Source: Legionellaceae bacterium (GTDB lineage: Bacteria > Pseudomonadota > Gammaproteobacteria > Legionellales > Legionellaceae). Taken from it: a stretch of DNA of 64,000 bases. The stretch's first letter is position 1. The number at the start of each line of letters is the position of its first letter. Under the pieces are notes generated by a model. It was not told the origin of the DNA. It saw nothing but the letters and a program-made list of their open reading frames with translations, and did not search any database. Shown piece after piece: positions 53,958-63,728 of this stretch. The stretch lies in contig JAFIFT010000010.1 in NCBI GenBank assembly GCA_020831865.1, forward strand, positions 20,943 through 84,942, given 5' to 3'. Made by a program: the position numbers and the translations under genes.

Positions 53958-56482
53958 TCGTCCTCCACGGGTTGCATTTTAAATCGGCAAAGACCACTGT
54001 ATTCACAAGAGCTACAGATGGAGTCTTTGATGGGCTGCGGGGGGCAATACCCCTGCGCAAATTCTTGTTGCAAATTCTGGATGGCCACTTGCCATTGTTG
54101 GCGGCACTCCTGCCAACTTGGTTTGGGTAAGCTGATTCCGCTGATGGCATGATTGGTGGTACTCAGTCCTTTATAGCTGACCTGGACGGTCTTGAGCTGC
54201 AGATAACTGAGGGTGTGGATGTGTTCATCTATCAGGGCGTACAAGAGCAGCTGCGGTTCTTCCGGGCGTTCCTGATTCCAGGGGAGCGGCGAAGGGATAG
54301 ATGATTTATAGTCAATCAGCCATTTGCTCCCGGTCTCATCCATATCCAGCCTATCTATTTTAAGGCGAATTTGCTGCTCACCAATGGGGTAGTGATGCAC
54401 GCTTTCCAGGCTGTGCACTGTAAAAGGGGGGCGCTGTTCATCCTGTTGCAAACACGACAGTGCCAGTTGCGACAGGCGCTGTTGTTCAATGGCCAGGCTG
54501 AACTCACTATCCGTGCCGTTGTGCTGTCGCTTAAATTCTGCCAATGCCTGTTGACAGGCGTCATGGACTAACTGATGTTTTTGGCTGTCGCTGCAGGCGA
54601 TCAGAGCTGCTTGTGACTGAAGTTTTTTCCAGATTAATTCCATAATCCGGTGTATGAGGGTACCCTGATCGCGACTTTCAATCGACTCTTGTGTGGGTAT
54701 GGGGGGATTACAGCCGAGGCGGTATTTGGCGAAGGCTTTAAAGGGGCATTTTGCCTGTTGCGCCAGGATAGCACTGCCGCCGCGCAATGACTCCTCCCTG
54801 GTAAGCGCAATAGCATACTGTTCCGACCAACGGTCCAGATGCTGGCGCTCAGAATGGGGTAAGGCAGCCCCCGCATAGGCTGCTGCATCGCAGAGGATGG
54901 GGCTGACCAGATTAGGGCGATCGCCACTGTTGGCGGGATAGGAGCAAATAACCTCCGGGCTTGCCCGGTGGAAACGATCTATAATAATATGCGCCAGCTT
55001 GCGTTCGCGTTCCATGCTGGCATGGGGCATTTGATGCTGCTGTTGCAGAGGAATAGGGATGAATGGCGAATAGCGCACTGCTTGGGGCAGTACGGTATCG
55101 CTCAACCCGCTTATCCATATCCCGTCAAAAGGGATCCCTTCCGCTTCTAACAAACCGTAGAGGTGAATACAGGCCTGCGGGCTGGCCTGGGGTTGGAAAA
55201 TAATCTGTTGTAAAAGCTGTCGTAAGCTTTGGAGGGCTTCGGCATGAGTGTATTGCCGCTGAATCAGGCTCAGGCTGCGAAAATCATTCAATGCCTCGCT
55301 CAAGCGTTGATAGGTCTGGTACGCTGTAGAGTTGAGGGCGCTATCGCCGGGGAAACCCATCGCGGTGAGACGTTCATCAAAATACTGCGCCCATTGGTAG
55401 GGGCTGGCTTGTTCTGGAAATTCGGTTAAAGCCGTCAGGCGTTGTGCCAGTTTCGGCGCTTTCGGGCGACACAAGGCGATAAACACGCTCAATGTCATTT
55501 GTCGATGACGCATAAAGGGTTCAGACTCCAGCAAGCTGCTGCGTGCGGTCATTTCCTCACTGTTGTCGCCAATAAAGGGGCTGAGCAATAACAGATGCAT
55601 TTCCCGCTTGTTGATAATGCTGTGGCGATGGAGTCCCAGACCACACAATGCCTGTCCGGTGATAGGGTAGTCAAGCAGCGGTTTTCCCAGAGAGATATTG
55701 CATTGTTCCGCTGGAAAATGTCGCAGCATCAGACGGGAGAAGGCATCGGCTTTATCAGTCAAGTCAGGAATCACCACCGCCAGTTGCCTGTCAGGGTGAT
55801 GTTTGGCTTTCAGCCAGGCCAGGCATTGTGCCTGTTCTTCTTGCTCATCGCGAGCTGTCAATAGCAGGCGAGGGGCGGGGGAAGACTGTATATCGCGCTG
55901 GTAGACTTGTACGCCGGCTCGTTTCAGCCAGTCCAGGACTTGGGTTTGCCGCGGACTCCAGTCATCAAAACCATAGCAGATGAGGGAGTGGAAGGGAGGG
56001 GTGAGCTGATGCTGCAGCTGCAGCAGATAGCCTGCTATCTCGGCCTGACTGATAGCTGCCAGGGAGCGCAGTTCTTGTTTAATTTGTTGCGCGCACTGAT
56101 AAAACAACTGGGTTTGCCGGGTTGTGGAAAAAAGTGGCTCCTCTATTGCTATTGCCCAGTTTTCGCAGCGATTCCAGGTATCTATCAGATGGTGCACCAG
56201 ATTTGCATTGAACCACTGTGGGTATTGATGTTCCACTACTTGCGTCATCAGCGCATAAAACTGAAACTGGTTCAGGGGTTGCGGGTGAGGGTTTTGATAG
56301 TCTTGTTCGCGCAGACATTGGTAGAGCGCGTTCAGCAGTTCGGGATAGGGTATAAAGCGGGGGAGACACAAAATGCTGGCAGCATATTGATTAGCCCATA
56401 ATGTTTGCAAGTGCTGGCTTAACCGTCTATTGGGAGTTATAACCCAGGTGTCTTTGGGAAGCGCTTGTAAAAATTCAAACAT
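53945..56482 (-). CDS. AddB-like PD-(D/E)XK nuclease, probable DNA repair protein
   Basis: 845 residues, of the TIGR03623 'probable DNA repair protein' group related to AddB/RexB. N-terminal inactive helicase-like part (WVITPNRRLSQHLQTL; degenerate). C-terminal RecB-type nuclease: QGTLIHRIMELIW (His), LKIDRLDMDE and WLIDYKSS (Asp and Lys of the active site). A Cys before the nuclease (QAKCPFKAFAKYRL) plus CSSCEYSGLC near the end form an iron-sulfur cluster set, as in AddB. First gene of the operon with two SDRs and birA. No AddA helicase is in the window. Confidence 0.88.
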   Translation of the reverse strand: MFEFLQALPKDTWVITPNRRLSQHLQTLWANQYAASILCLPRFIPYPELLNALYQCLREQDYQNPHPQPLNQFQFYALMTQVVEHQYPQWFNANLVHHLIDTWNRCENWAIAIEEPLFSTTRQTQLFYQCAQQIKQELRSLAAISQAEIAGYLLQLQHQLTPPFHSLICYGFDDWSPRQTQVLDWLKRAGVQVYQRDIQSSPAPRLLLTARDEQEEQAQCLAWLKAKHHPDRQLAVVIPDLTDKADAFSRLMLRHFPAEQCNISLGKPLLDYPITGQALCGLGLHRHSIINKREMHLLLLSPFIGDNSEEMTARSSLLESEPFMRHRQMTLSVFIALCRPKAPKLAQRLTALTEFPEQASPYQWAQYFDERLTAMGFPGDSALNSTAYQTYQRLSEALNDFRSLSLIQRQYTHAEALQSLRQLLQQIIFQPQASPQACIHLYGLLEAEGIPFDGIWISGLSDTVLPQAVRYSPFIPIPLQQQHQMPHASMERERKLAHIIIDRFHRASPEVICSYPANSGDRPNLVSPILCDAAAYAGAALPHSERQHLDRWSEQYAIALTREESLRGGSAILAQQAKCPFKAFAKYRLGCNPPIPTQESIESRDQGTLIHRIMELIWKKLQSQAALIACSDSQKHQLVHDACQQALAEFKRQHNGTDSEFSLAIEQQRLSQLALSCLQQDEQRPPFTVHSLESVHHYPIGEQQIRLKIDRLDMDETGSKWLIDYKSSIPSPLPWNQERPEEPQLLLYALIDEHIHTLSYLQLKTVQVSYKGLSTTNHAISGISLPKPSWQECRQQWQVAIQNLQQEFAQGYCPPQPIKDSICSSCEYSGLCRFKMQPVEDECTL

Positions 56483-56593
56483 GCCTAAGCCTAATCAGTG
56501 GTTTCAAGTACTATTGCCTGGCAGTAGTATAGCGCAGTAGAGCGGCTTTATCTTCAATCGATAGCCCTGTTTTTTCAAATACCGCATTTGGGA

Positions 56594-57157
56594 CTACGGG
56601 TGTTTTATCCGCGGTTTGCCAAGGGGTTTTGCCTTGCTTTTTTTTCGGCGGGCAGACAGTTCCACCTCATTTTCTTCACTGTGCATGATATCATAGACCA
56701 GACGGCCACGCAGATAGATTGCAGCAAATCCGGCGGCAATGGCGAGCCAAAAGCCTGCCAGTACAAAACTGTATACGAGCAAAATCACATAAAGTAAAAG
56801 CCAGTTCGCTAACGAAGCCGTACTGAAGCTTTCCGGATGATGGTGCTGAATCACCCACATAAAGCCGAAATCATAAAAAGGTAAAGCCACTAAAACCATC
56901 AAAAACCCCCATTTAAAGGCCGTTTTCTGATAGGGTCTTTTGCTGTAGATAATTTTTTTGCCAAAAATCGCACCGGCTATTACGGCAATCAGCGTGGCTA
57001 ATACAACGGCCTTGAACGTCGGGATCAATTCGCCAACGCCCATCAGGTATAAAAGCGTATCGATTATAATGGTAGCGACAACCGCCAGAAGTCCAAAATA
57101 AACGGCAGATAGTAAACGCGCATTTGGCATATTGAGCGCTTCGTCTTTGCGTGTCAT
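56594..57157 (-). CDS. Multi-pass inner membrane protein, unknown
   Basis: 187 residues with five predicted membrane segments (about 16-38, 46-68, 79-102, 118-142 and 145-165) and a basic C-terminal tail (RRKKSKAKPLGKPRIKHP). Start ATG at 57155-57157 with AAAGGGGG ahead. An upstream ATG lacks one. The family is not recognised. Similar small integral proteins are common in Legionella. Confidence 0.7.
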   Translation of the reverse strand: MTRKDEALNMPNARLLSAVYFGLLAVVATIIIDTLLYLMGVGELIPTFKAVVLATLIAVIAGAIFGKKIIYSKRPYQKTAFKWGFLMVLVALPFYDFGFMWVIQHHHPESFSTASLANWLLLYVILLVYSFVLAGFWLAIAAGFAAIYLRGRLVYDIMHSEENEVELSARRKKSKAKPLGKPRIKHP

Positions 57158-57412
57158 CACAACCCCCTTTTTTGGGAAATAATCCATCATATTACTTATA
57201 TTTTAGACTAAATTTGCGCTTCTGTTCAAAGCTCCCTACACTTTCATTAACCATGAAAATTGTCTAAAGGCTGCTAATACGGATATTACCCTGGTCTTTG
57301 GCGACCCGTCTAATCATGAAAAATGATCACTATGGAATACAACCGCTATGAGAAGGGGGCGCTACCGCTTGGCTAATGGCAGCACCCTGGCATTCCCTTG
57401 ATGCGCTCTGTG

Positions 57413-57703
57413 CTAGACTGCTTCCTGAAGCCAATCTGACAAGATATCAATGATTTTTTGTGCCTGATCCGTGCTGGAGATATTAAATTTTGATTTCATC
57501 CAGTATTGATCATTGCGCTTTTGATAGCGGCGAATGGTAAACTTGATAGGGCCGTAGGCGCTTTTGGCGTTATCCCAGTCCTGATATTTAAACATAATGG
57601 TCGTCCAGGCACCTTTGCTCAGCACCTTTTTATCCAGTTGGCGAGTGGTTTCAATGCCATTTTCTTCATAGCCAATACTTAATTCATCAATTGAGTTACT
57701 CAT
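57413..57703 (-). CDS. Small hypothetical protein
   Basis: 96 residues, cytoplasmic, no family recognised. It carries a WxTIMFKYQDWDN segment (TTIMFKYQDW), a charged middle (FTIRRYQKRNDQYWMKSKFN) and an amphipathic C-terminal helix. Its ATG has only a weak ribosome-binding site. It precedes nothing downstream within 220 bp. It is 21 bp from the DUF2845 gene and may be co-transcribed with it. Confidence 0.65.
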   Translation of the reverse strand: MSNSIDELSIGYEENGIETTRQLDKKVLSKGAWTTIMFKYQDWDNAKSAYGPIKFTIRRYQKRNDQYWMKSKFNISSTDQAQKIIDILSDWLQEAV

Positions 57704-57724
57704 AATTACGCTGTTTTCTCCACG

Positions 57725-58291
57725 TTAAGGACTGATGGATTGTAGTTTGCCATCGACAAATGTCAAGTTCGTGATCTTTTGTGAGTACGGATCAAACTGA
57801 TATGACCATATCTCGGGTTTGGCCGCATCGGGGACGTACTGTTCGACAAAGGTTTCATTTCGTACGGAAGGATCGCCGCAGGCATTGAAAACTTTGCTGA
57901 CCGGATCCCCTACGGTAAAGGCGCCGCCACTGCAAACCGAAACGGCATTGGTACCAGAACCATTCAAGCGAATCGACCGTACTTTTTGATTGACAACGTC
58001 AACCTCAATATTGGCTCCGGAAGCTGTACCGACCGGTATATTATAAATACCAAAGAAAGCAGTGGGGCTACCGGCCATATTATAAAATAATTGTGTGACC
58101 GCTACTCTCTCTGTAGCGGGGCGGTTGGAGGTTTCTTTACGCAAGGGATTGCCACAGGCGCTTAAAACATCCTGTTGGCTCATGCCGATTTGAATATAGG
58201 CATGGTTGGCAGGACAATACATATCCTGAATGGCAAATACCTTGGTATATAAACCCAGCAGTACCAGACTGAGCAGGCAGGATTTTTTCAT
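57725..58291 (-). CDS. DUF2845-family secreted protein
   Basis: Signal peptide (MKKSCLLSLVLLGLY, ending KVFA) and the DUF2845 repeat twice: YIQIGMSQQDVLSACGNPLRKET and TVGDPVSKVFNACGDPSVRNET-type segments, each with a Cys-Gly pair. The family is best known from Legionella and other Gammaproteobacteria. Two repeats with conserved Cys suggest a disulfide in the periplasm. The start is the second ATG (58289-58291). 188 residues. Function unknown. Confidence 0.82.
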   Translation of the reverse strand: MKKSCLLSLVLLGLYTKVFAIQDMYCPANHAYIQIGMSQQDVLSACGNPLRKETSNRPATERVAVTQLFYNMAGSPTAFFGIYNIPVGTASGANIEVDVVNQKVRSIRLNGSGTNAVSVCSGGAFTVGDPVSKVFNACGDPSVRNETFVEQYVPDAAKPEIWSYQFDPYSQKITNLTFVDGKLQSISP

Positions 58292-58420
58292 GCAGTGTCT
58301 CCACGTCTTGAGCATCTACTTACAGTATATACCCAAATATAGCCAAGATACGGGAATCGGTTTATTTTCCTTTTATGGGGGGTTATCCATACTATATTCC
58401 CGCATCTCCATACTCCTGTT

Positions 58421-58993
58421 TCAGAGGATATGAATGGGTAAAGACGCAGAAATAAACAGCGTGATGGCTTTGATAATGAACAAAACAATCAAGGGGGCAA
58501 AGTCAAAGCCGGAAATAGGTGGAATAAAATGATGCCCAAGGCGCAAAATTGGATTGGTAAACACGCTAATGAGCTCATTTACTGGATGACGCCAGTCCGG
58601 CTGTACCCAACTCATAATGACTCGAATGAGAATCATATAAAAGAGCAGGTTTAGGGGTTGAATCACCAGATCTGCCAGAATAAACACCAGGAGATAGGAT
58701 AGCGGAAACAGTTGACCGTAAAACAGCAGGCCAAGCAGAATAAACTTGAATAATTCAACCAGTAGCAGAAGGATAATGCTGCCCCATTCCAATTGGGTTG
58801 ATTTGGCATTTTTTTGCACTATCGATTGCAGCGGACGTACCAGGGGATTGGTGAGTGTAAAAATTAATTGGCTGACTGGATGCAGGCTGCTAAAGCGCAG
58901 ATAACGCAACCCTATACGTATCCACAGCGTATAAATAAATAAATTAAAAACAATACTGATTATAAAATACAGCGTCATCATTAAAGCGTTCAT
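58421..58993 (-). CDS. yggT: YggT-family membrane protein
   Basis: 190 residues with two YggT repeats, each with two membrane segments (LRFSSLHPVSQLIFTLTNPLVRPLQSI; VQPDWRHPVNELISVFTNPILRLG; described in part). In the family this small membrane protein is linked to osmotic or K+ homeostasis. The ATG overlaps the proC stop (ATGA) with AGAGGAATT upstream. Last gene of yggS-proC-yggT, a common order. Confidence 0.92.
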   Translation of the reverse strand: MNALMMTLYFIISIVFNLFIYTLWIRIGLRYLRFSSLHPVSQLIFTLTNPLVRPLQSIVQKNAKSTQLEWGSIILLLLVELFKFILLGLLFYGQLFPLSYLLVFILADLVIQPLNLLFYMILIRVIMSWVQPDWRHPVNELISVFTNPILRLGHHFIPPISGFDFAPLIVLFIIKAITLFISASLPIHIL

Positions 58994-59772
58994 AGTAATT
59001 CCTCTCGTAACTGTTGGGCGCGATGTTGAGCGGCTTGTAGTGCTCGTGTGACCATGCCGTTGAAGTGTTCATGTTCGAATACAGCAAGTGCCGCAGCGGT
59101 CGTACCGCCGGCAGAGGTGACCTGTCGGCGCAAATCTGCAATGGCTTCTGGACTGTTTTCACACAGTGCCAACGCACCGGCCAGGGTCTGTTTGGCAAAG
59201 CGTTGGCTGATGCTTTCCGAAAGCCCAAGTGCTATGGCTGCCTCGATAAGGGCTTCCAAAAAGAGAAAGACATAGGCTGGTCCGCTACCGGATAAGGGGC
59301 TGAGTGCCTCGAGTTCCCTTTCTTCTACCCAGGCACTAATACCGCTGTCTGAAAAAATACGTTCGGCGGCCTTGATGTGTTGTGCCTGGCAGTGGGAATT
59401 AGCGGTTAAGGGGGTGGCTCCATAGCCTACCGCAATCGGGGTATTCGGCATGGCTCGCACCACCGCCTGATGCGGCAAGGCATCGCTGATTTTTTGCAGA
59501 GGAATAGCGGCGGCGACCGAGATAAACAGTGCTTCCGGTTGCGGGTTTAATGCGGCAATAACGGGCAAAATCTGTGGAGGTTTGACCGCCAGTATAATGA
59601 CATCCGCGCCTTCTGCGCCACTATTATTATCATAATGGGTGCTGATACCCCATGGATTTTTGCCTTCCGGCAGTGAGGGGCTGCAGGCATAGATATCCAA
59701 ATCCCTTTGTAAGGTCAGTCCTTTGGCGATAGCCTTGGCCATATTGCCAAAGCCAATAAAGCAGATTTTCAT
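58990..59772 (-). CDS. proC: Pyrroline-5-carboxylate reductase
   Basis: Last step of proline synthesis (P5C to proline with NADPH). Nucleotide motif CFIGFGNMAKAIAKGL at the N-terminus, VRAMPNTPIAVGYGAT, and the C-terminal signature LRRQVTSAGGTTAAALAVFE. 260 residues, normal. Overlaps both neighbours by 4 bp. Confidence 0.96.
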   Translation of the reverse strand: MKICFIGFGNMAKAIAKGLTLQRDLDIYACSPSLPEGKNPWGISTHYDNNSGAEGADVIILAVKPPQILPVIAALNPQPEALFISVAAAIPLQKISDALPHQAVVRAMPNTPIAVGYGATPLTANSHCQAQHIKAAERIFSDSGISAWVEERELEALSPLSGSGPAYVFLFLEALIEAAIALGLSESISQRFAKQTLAGALALCENSPEAIADLRRQVTSAGGTTAAALAVFEHEHFNGMVTRALQAAQHRAQQLREELL

Positions 59773-60449
59773 ATACGTTCTCCAAATAAAGCCCGTCCCA
59801 GCCGCACGATGGTACTGCCGGCGCGGACGGCCGCCGCCAGATCATCAGACGTACCCATAGAAAGGGTATCGAGTTGCAAGGTAGTATCCTGATTCAGTTG
59901 GGCTTGTAAATGCTGCAAGCGCAACAAGCTGTGGTATTGTTCCCTGGCCTCGTGGCGAGGGGAAGGGAGGGCCATCAGACCACGCAATGTTAATTGTGGC
60001 AGCTGATGGATGAATTGTGCCAGTGCCCGGCAGTGAGCTCGGCTGACGCCGCTTTTATGCTCTTCATCATCCAAATTTACTTGCAGACAAATCTGCAGCG
60101 GAGGCAAGTGCTTGGGGCGATGTTCATTGAGCAAGCATGCGGTTTTTTCCCGGTCAACCGAATGCACCCAACTGAAATTCTGGCTAATTAAAGCGCATTT
60201 TCTGCTTTGCACGGTGCCGATAAAGTGCCAGTTAATCGGGAGATCTGCCAATGCCTGTTGCTTGGCCAGCGCTTCTTGCAGATAATTTTCTCCAAAATCG
60301 CGAAGTCCCGCCTGATAAGCAGCGCGTATCATCGAGGCCGTTTGCGCTTTACTGGCCGCCAGCAGTTGAATATCCTGCGCACAACGACCGGCAGCTTGTG
60401 CGGCTTGCGCAATGGTTTGGCGAATACTTTGGAGGCGATCGTCTAACAC
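59769..60449 (-). CDS. yggS: PLP homeostasis protein YggS (PLPBP)
   Basis: Binds pyridoxal phosphate and buffers it. Signature AASKAQTASMIRAAYQAGLRDFGENY (PLP-binding Lys; given in part), WHFIGTVQSRK, VDREKTACLLN, and the end MGTSDDLAAAVRAGSTIVRLGRALFG. The start is uncertain. The family begins about three residues before DDRLQ, which fits a GTG at 60447-60449, but no good ribosome-binding site precedes it. An upstream ATG (60512) would add a hydrophobic stretch (LAALFLLLFCFLQ) unlike this cytosolic family. 226 residues from the GTG. Confidence 0.85.
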   Translation of the reverse strand: MLDDRLQSIRQTIAQAAQAAGRCAQDIQLLAASKAQTASMIRAAYQAGLRDFGENYLQEALAKQQALADLPINWHFIGTVQSRKCALISQNFSWVHSVDREKTACLLNEHRPKHLPPLQICLQVNLDDEEHKSGVSRAHCRALAQFIHQLPQLTLRGLMALPSPRHEAREQYHSLLRLQHLQAQLNQDTTLQLDTLSMGTSDDLAAAVRAGSTIVRLGRALFGERI

Positions 60450-60590
60450 GGCATCATCATTCGGTTGCAGAAAGCAAAACAATAACAAAAACAACGCCGC
60501 AAGGCTATGCATGTCGGGGCTTAATTTTCATTGGCTGCCGATGTGGAAGGGAAAGCTCGGGTATCACTATGATAAAATTGAACTGGCCTG

Positions 60591-60616
60591 AAAAACACGG
60601 TTGGTCATGTCCAACC
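60591..60616 (-). terminator. Intrinsic terminator of the 1017-residue gene
   Basis: Minus-strand hairpin GGTTGG / CCAACC with a 6-nt loop (60599-60616), followed by GTGTTTTT. It lies 46 bp past the stop of the large gene. Confidence 0.65.
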
Positions 60617-60661
60617 CCGTTACCCTGGGATTTTGAATCCATCTCAGGGTCCGGGGCGTCT

Positions 60662-63600
60662 TCAAACTTCGTTTAATTCGGGTATGGAATGTAGCGTTTG
60701 GGCTTCTGTCCAGCTATCTTTGGCTTCTTCCTGACAGCTCTTGAAAAAGGTCATGCCTGAAGACTGAAATATTTTGGGTGTATTACTCGTTATGGCAGAA
60801 TAAGCCAATATCGCTAAACCTGGCAGAATTCCTGTGGCCAATACGAAAAGTGCTTTCATTACGTACTGCCGCCACGCAGGTGTTCTGTGAGCCTGAATCA
60901 CTTGGTCTGTCTCGTTTAGTGTATTAAAGAATTTACTAACTTTCACGCTAGGTTTGTTTCTTTCTTCAAGAATGTTAAATAATGCACTGACGGCATCGAA
61001 TTTTTGTTTTAAAGCCTTGGACGCTGCATCATTCGGCCAATTCTCAATCTGCTTCACATGGTCAACCAAGTTGGATAAGTCGCTTGTATCCAAGGTCGAA
61101 TCAACCGATTTTTTGACTTCATTGGCTAAATGGGTCAGGTAATTTTTGGTTAAAGGGTTTAGTTTGTCTCTAATGATGATTTGCAGATTTAACTCGGCTT
61201 CCTCATCTATGGTGGCGGTCAAATCTTGTGATTTGTGAATGTCTTCCAACGCCTTATTAAGCTCCGTTACTTTGGTACGCAGCGCAGTATTATCATCTTC
61301 TAACTGATTATTATCTGCTCTTAATTGTGCTATGAGCCTTTCTTGTGTTTGGTTGGTTGATGTTAATTTCTGCACAAGTTGCATTTGCTCGTTTTTATCC
61401 GATTGTAACTGACGAATTAATTCAGCTTGTTCTTGCAATGTCGAGGTCAACAGGTTGATGTGTGTTGCCTGATCTTTTATTGTGGTTGATAGCTCTTCAA
61501 TAATTTGCTGTTTTTCATCAATGGTAAGCGATAAAGGATGAATAGCCCCCAAAGCGATAGCAATACCTTCAATTTGCTTATAGATACCCTCATCTTCAAT
61601 CGAAAATAGGGCTTTGACATTGTCCAGCGGGATCGTATTTCGATGAATGTATTTTGCCGCCAATTCAATGACATGTGCTCTATATTGCTCCAGTTCCAAT
61701 TGGTATTGCGTATAATTCAGAGCGTTATCCAATGCTTTGAAGTCTGGAAGTGATGTTTTAAAATTTTCAAGCGCGTGGGATAATGCAATCACCTCTTCAA
61801 TGATTTGTGGGAACAAGTAGGTAAAGTTTTCCTCAATGGCTTCATGCAATAACAAACATGCCAAAGAACGGCTCTCTTCCGCTGAGTCACTGGAGAGCTT
61901 CATGTCATTCAACACAGTAAACTCTTCTGCTAAAGACGTTCTTATTGTACTGGATAAAGGTTGTTGTTTTCCAATGCTCACTAGCTTGGATTCCAATTTA
62001 TACAGTTGGTTCTTGAGCGGTTCATTATCTCTGACATTCTCTGCGATTGTTCGAATGTTCTTCTCTAATTCATGCAAAAACTGTTTTTCTTTTAATTTGT
62101 TGCTGAGAGCTAAATATTGGTGTTTTAAATTATCATGCTTAATGTTGAGGGTGTGTTTCAAGTCGGTTCTTAATTGTGCATAAATTGTTGTAGCTAATTG
62201 GTTGTTGCGGTCAAATTTAGAAAATACTTCGAACATGGATTGAATAGCATCATATATTTTAGCTCGTTCGCGCGGATCGACCAATTTATTTTGGAGATAA
62301 GGCTGCCTGACCTGTTCAATGAGCGTACTCACCCCCTCCAGCAGCAAGTCAAACGCTTCTTTAGACTTTAAACATATATGCGCTATTGTATCTTCTTGAA
62401 GAGACTGGCTCATACGTTCTTCTGTGCTTTTTAACTCTTCTAGTCTACTGGTATTCTCACAGATTTTTATTAACCGCTTTCTCGCCGTATCGAGCGTCTC
62501 GCTCAGAGTATTTGTGTCCGATAAACCCAATTGCTTATTCAAGTGCATTCGAGCATGCTCGAAATTTAGAAAGTGATCTCCAGGCACTGGCGGAATAATG
62601 GTATGTAAATAGGTGTCATTATGCGTTTGATAGTGGACGATCCGCTGATCGAGCACCTTAAATACTAAACGAGCTAGAGCTTGCTCTTGTCCAAGCACCG
62701 CATATGATGTTTGATTATAGGAATTATAGGCGTCCTTATTTACCAAAATCTTATTATACAACTGAAAATATATCTCTTTTAATCTGACTTCGAGAGAAGG
62801 TTCTTTATCTCTAAGCAACCTGTTAGTCAACTCTACAAATGGGTCTGAATCAGGTTCTTGTCTTGGTGTGAGTTCAATACCGTTTCTATTGAGAAAATCT
62901 ACCAACTTTGCAATAACTAATTCTTGCACATGTTCTGTTGATTTGTCAGATTTTGTGTTTTTACGTTGTTGATCCAACAAGTTTCCAGAGCCAGTGCCAT
63001 GATGACCTGGCAAACTACTTAATTTAAATTTTGTTTCAGGAGAGGCGCATTTCGGAACAATGGGTTTAAAGCAACGGGTTCGTTCATTCTCATAAACAAA
63101 CTGTTCATATTCTTGTACAATTTTAGGCACTTCGTAAAAGCGGGAATCTCTCCAGGCGAGTGATGATACACGAGTGATACCAACGTAATTGCCACCTGGA
63201 ACCGGATCAATATTTAACATGGATAATTTTAGACCGGCTATATTCTGACTAATGTTCTTCAGGTCCAAACTTTGATATTCAGATTTATGGCCAATGTTCA
63301 TCATCGCTCTTGTCGATTGACAAGAACTATTTACCACCTCTTCCAGAGCCGCATCGCCTTTTTCATTGAATACGTTTTGAATGCGCTCTAATTCATGAGC
63401 CACCAAAATCGCTTCAACCGCACCGCGGCTATGTGCGATCACACTAACGTTTGTTTCACCTCGACTCACCGCTTCAAGAACGGCAGCAACGCCACGAGAA
63501 ATTCTGTCGTATACTTCTGAGCCCAAGGTGGTCGGACCATTGATAACACAAACATGCGCATTCCTAAACTGAGTCACAGCATCAGTCTGCATGGTTGACT

Positions 63601-63715
63601 GTGGATGAATCAAAGTCGAAAGGTAACTTAAGGTTTCGGCACGATCGTATGCGTTTGCCAGCTGATTAGGCGTGAACTGTGTATCGGTTCCTAATAATGT
63701 AAGAGTGTAAGCCAT
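60662..63715 (-). CDS. Large protein: alpha/beta-hydrolase-like N-terminus, coiled coils, C-terminal membrane segment
   Basis: 1017 residues, candidate type IV secreted effector. N-terminal part (about 1-245): Ser96 in VIAHSRGAVEA (nucleophile elbow), Asp169 in NIDPVPGG and His237/238 in LPGHHGTGSG follow the order and spacing of a lipase-type triad, as in DUF2235-like and Legionella effector hydrolases. From about 280 to 720 it is helical. Residues about 745-850 form a strong coiled coil with repeated LIRQLQSD-like heptads. Residues about 953-977 are a membrane segment near the C-terminus, followed by an acidic tail (CQEEAKDSWTEAQ). No signal peptide. It is monocistronic with its own repeat-bearing promoter region and terminator. 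Confidence 0.72.
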   Translation of the reverse strand: MAYTLTLLGTDTQFTPNQLANAYDRAETLSYLSTLIHPQSTMQTDAVTQFRNAHVCVINGPTTLGSEVYDRISRGVAAVLEAVSRGETNVSVIAHSRGAVEAILVAHELERIQNVFNEKGDAALEEVVNSSCQSTRAMMNIGHKSEYQSLDLKNISQNIAGLKLSMLNIDPVPGGNYVGITRVSSLAWRDSRFYEVPKIVQEYEQFVYENERTRCFKPIVPKCASPETKFKLSSLPGHHGTGSGNLLDQQRKNTKSDKSTEHVQELVIAKLVDFLNRNGIELTPRQEPDSDPFVELTNRLLRDKEPSLEVRLKEIYFQLYNKILVNKDAYNSYNQTSYAVLGQEQALARLVFKVLDQRIVHYQTHNDTYLHTIIPPVPGDHFLNFEHARMHLNKQLGLSDTNTLSETLDTARKRLIKICENTSRLEELKSTEERMSQSLQEDTIAHICLKSKEAFDLLLEGVSTLIEQVRQPYLQNKLVDPRERAKIYDAIQSMFEVFSKFDRNNQLATTIYAQLRTDLKHTLNIKHDNLKHQYLALSNKLKEKQFLHELEKNIRTIAENVRDNEPLKNQLYKLESKLVSIGKQQPLSSTIRTSLAEEFTVLNDMKLSSDSAEESRSLACLLLHEAIEENFTYLFPQIIEEVIALSHALENFKTSLPDFKALDNALNYTQYQLELEQYRAHVIELAAKYIHRNTIPLDNVKALFSIEDEGIYKQIEGIAIALGAIHPLSLTIDEKQQIIEELSTTIKDQATHINLLTSTLQEQAELIRQLQSDKNEQMQLVQKLTSTNQTQERLIAQLRADNNQLEDDNTALRTKVTELNKALEDIHKSQDLTATIDEEAELNLQIIIRDKLNPLTKNYLTHLANEVKKSVDSTLDTSDLSNLVDHVKQIENWPNDAASKALKQKFDAVSALFNILEERNKPSVKVSKFFNTLNETDQVIQAHRTPAWRQYVMKALFVLATGILPGLAILAYSAITSNTPKIFQSSGMTFFKSCQEEAKDSWTEAQTLHSIPELNEV

Positions 63716-63728
63716 ATTTTTTCTTTAA

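Noticed and set aside
60513..60661. Short plus-strand frame starting near 60570 between yggS and the large gene
   Set aside because: It overlaps the minus-strand terminator hairpin and has no convincing ribosome-binding site or family resemblance.
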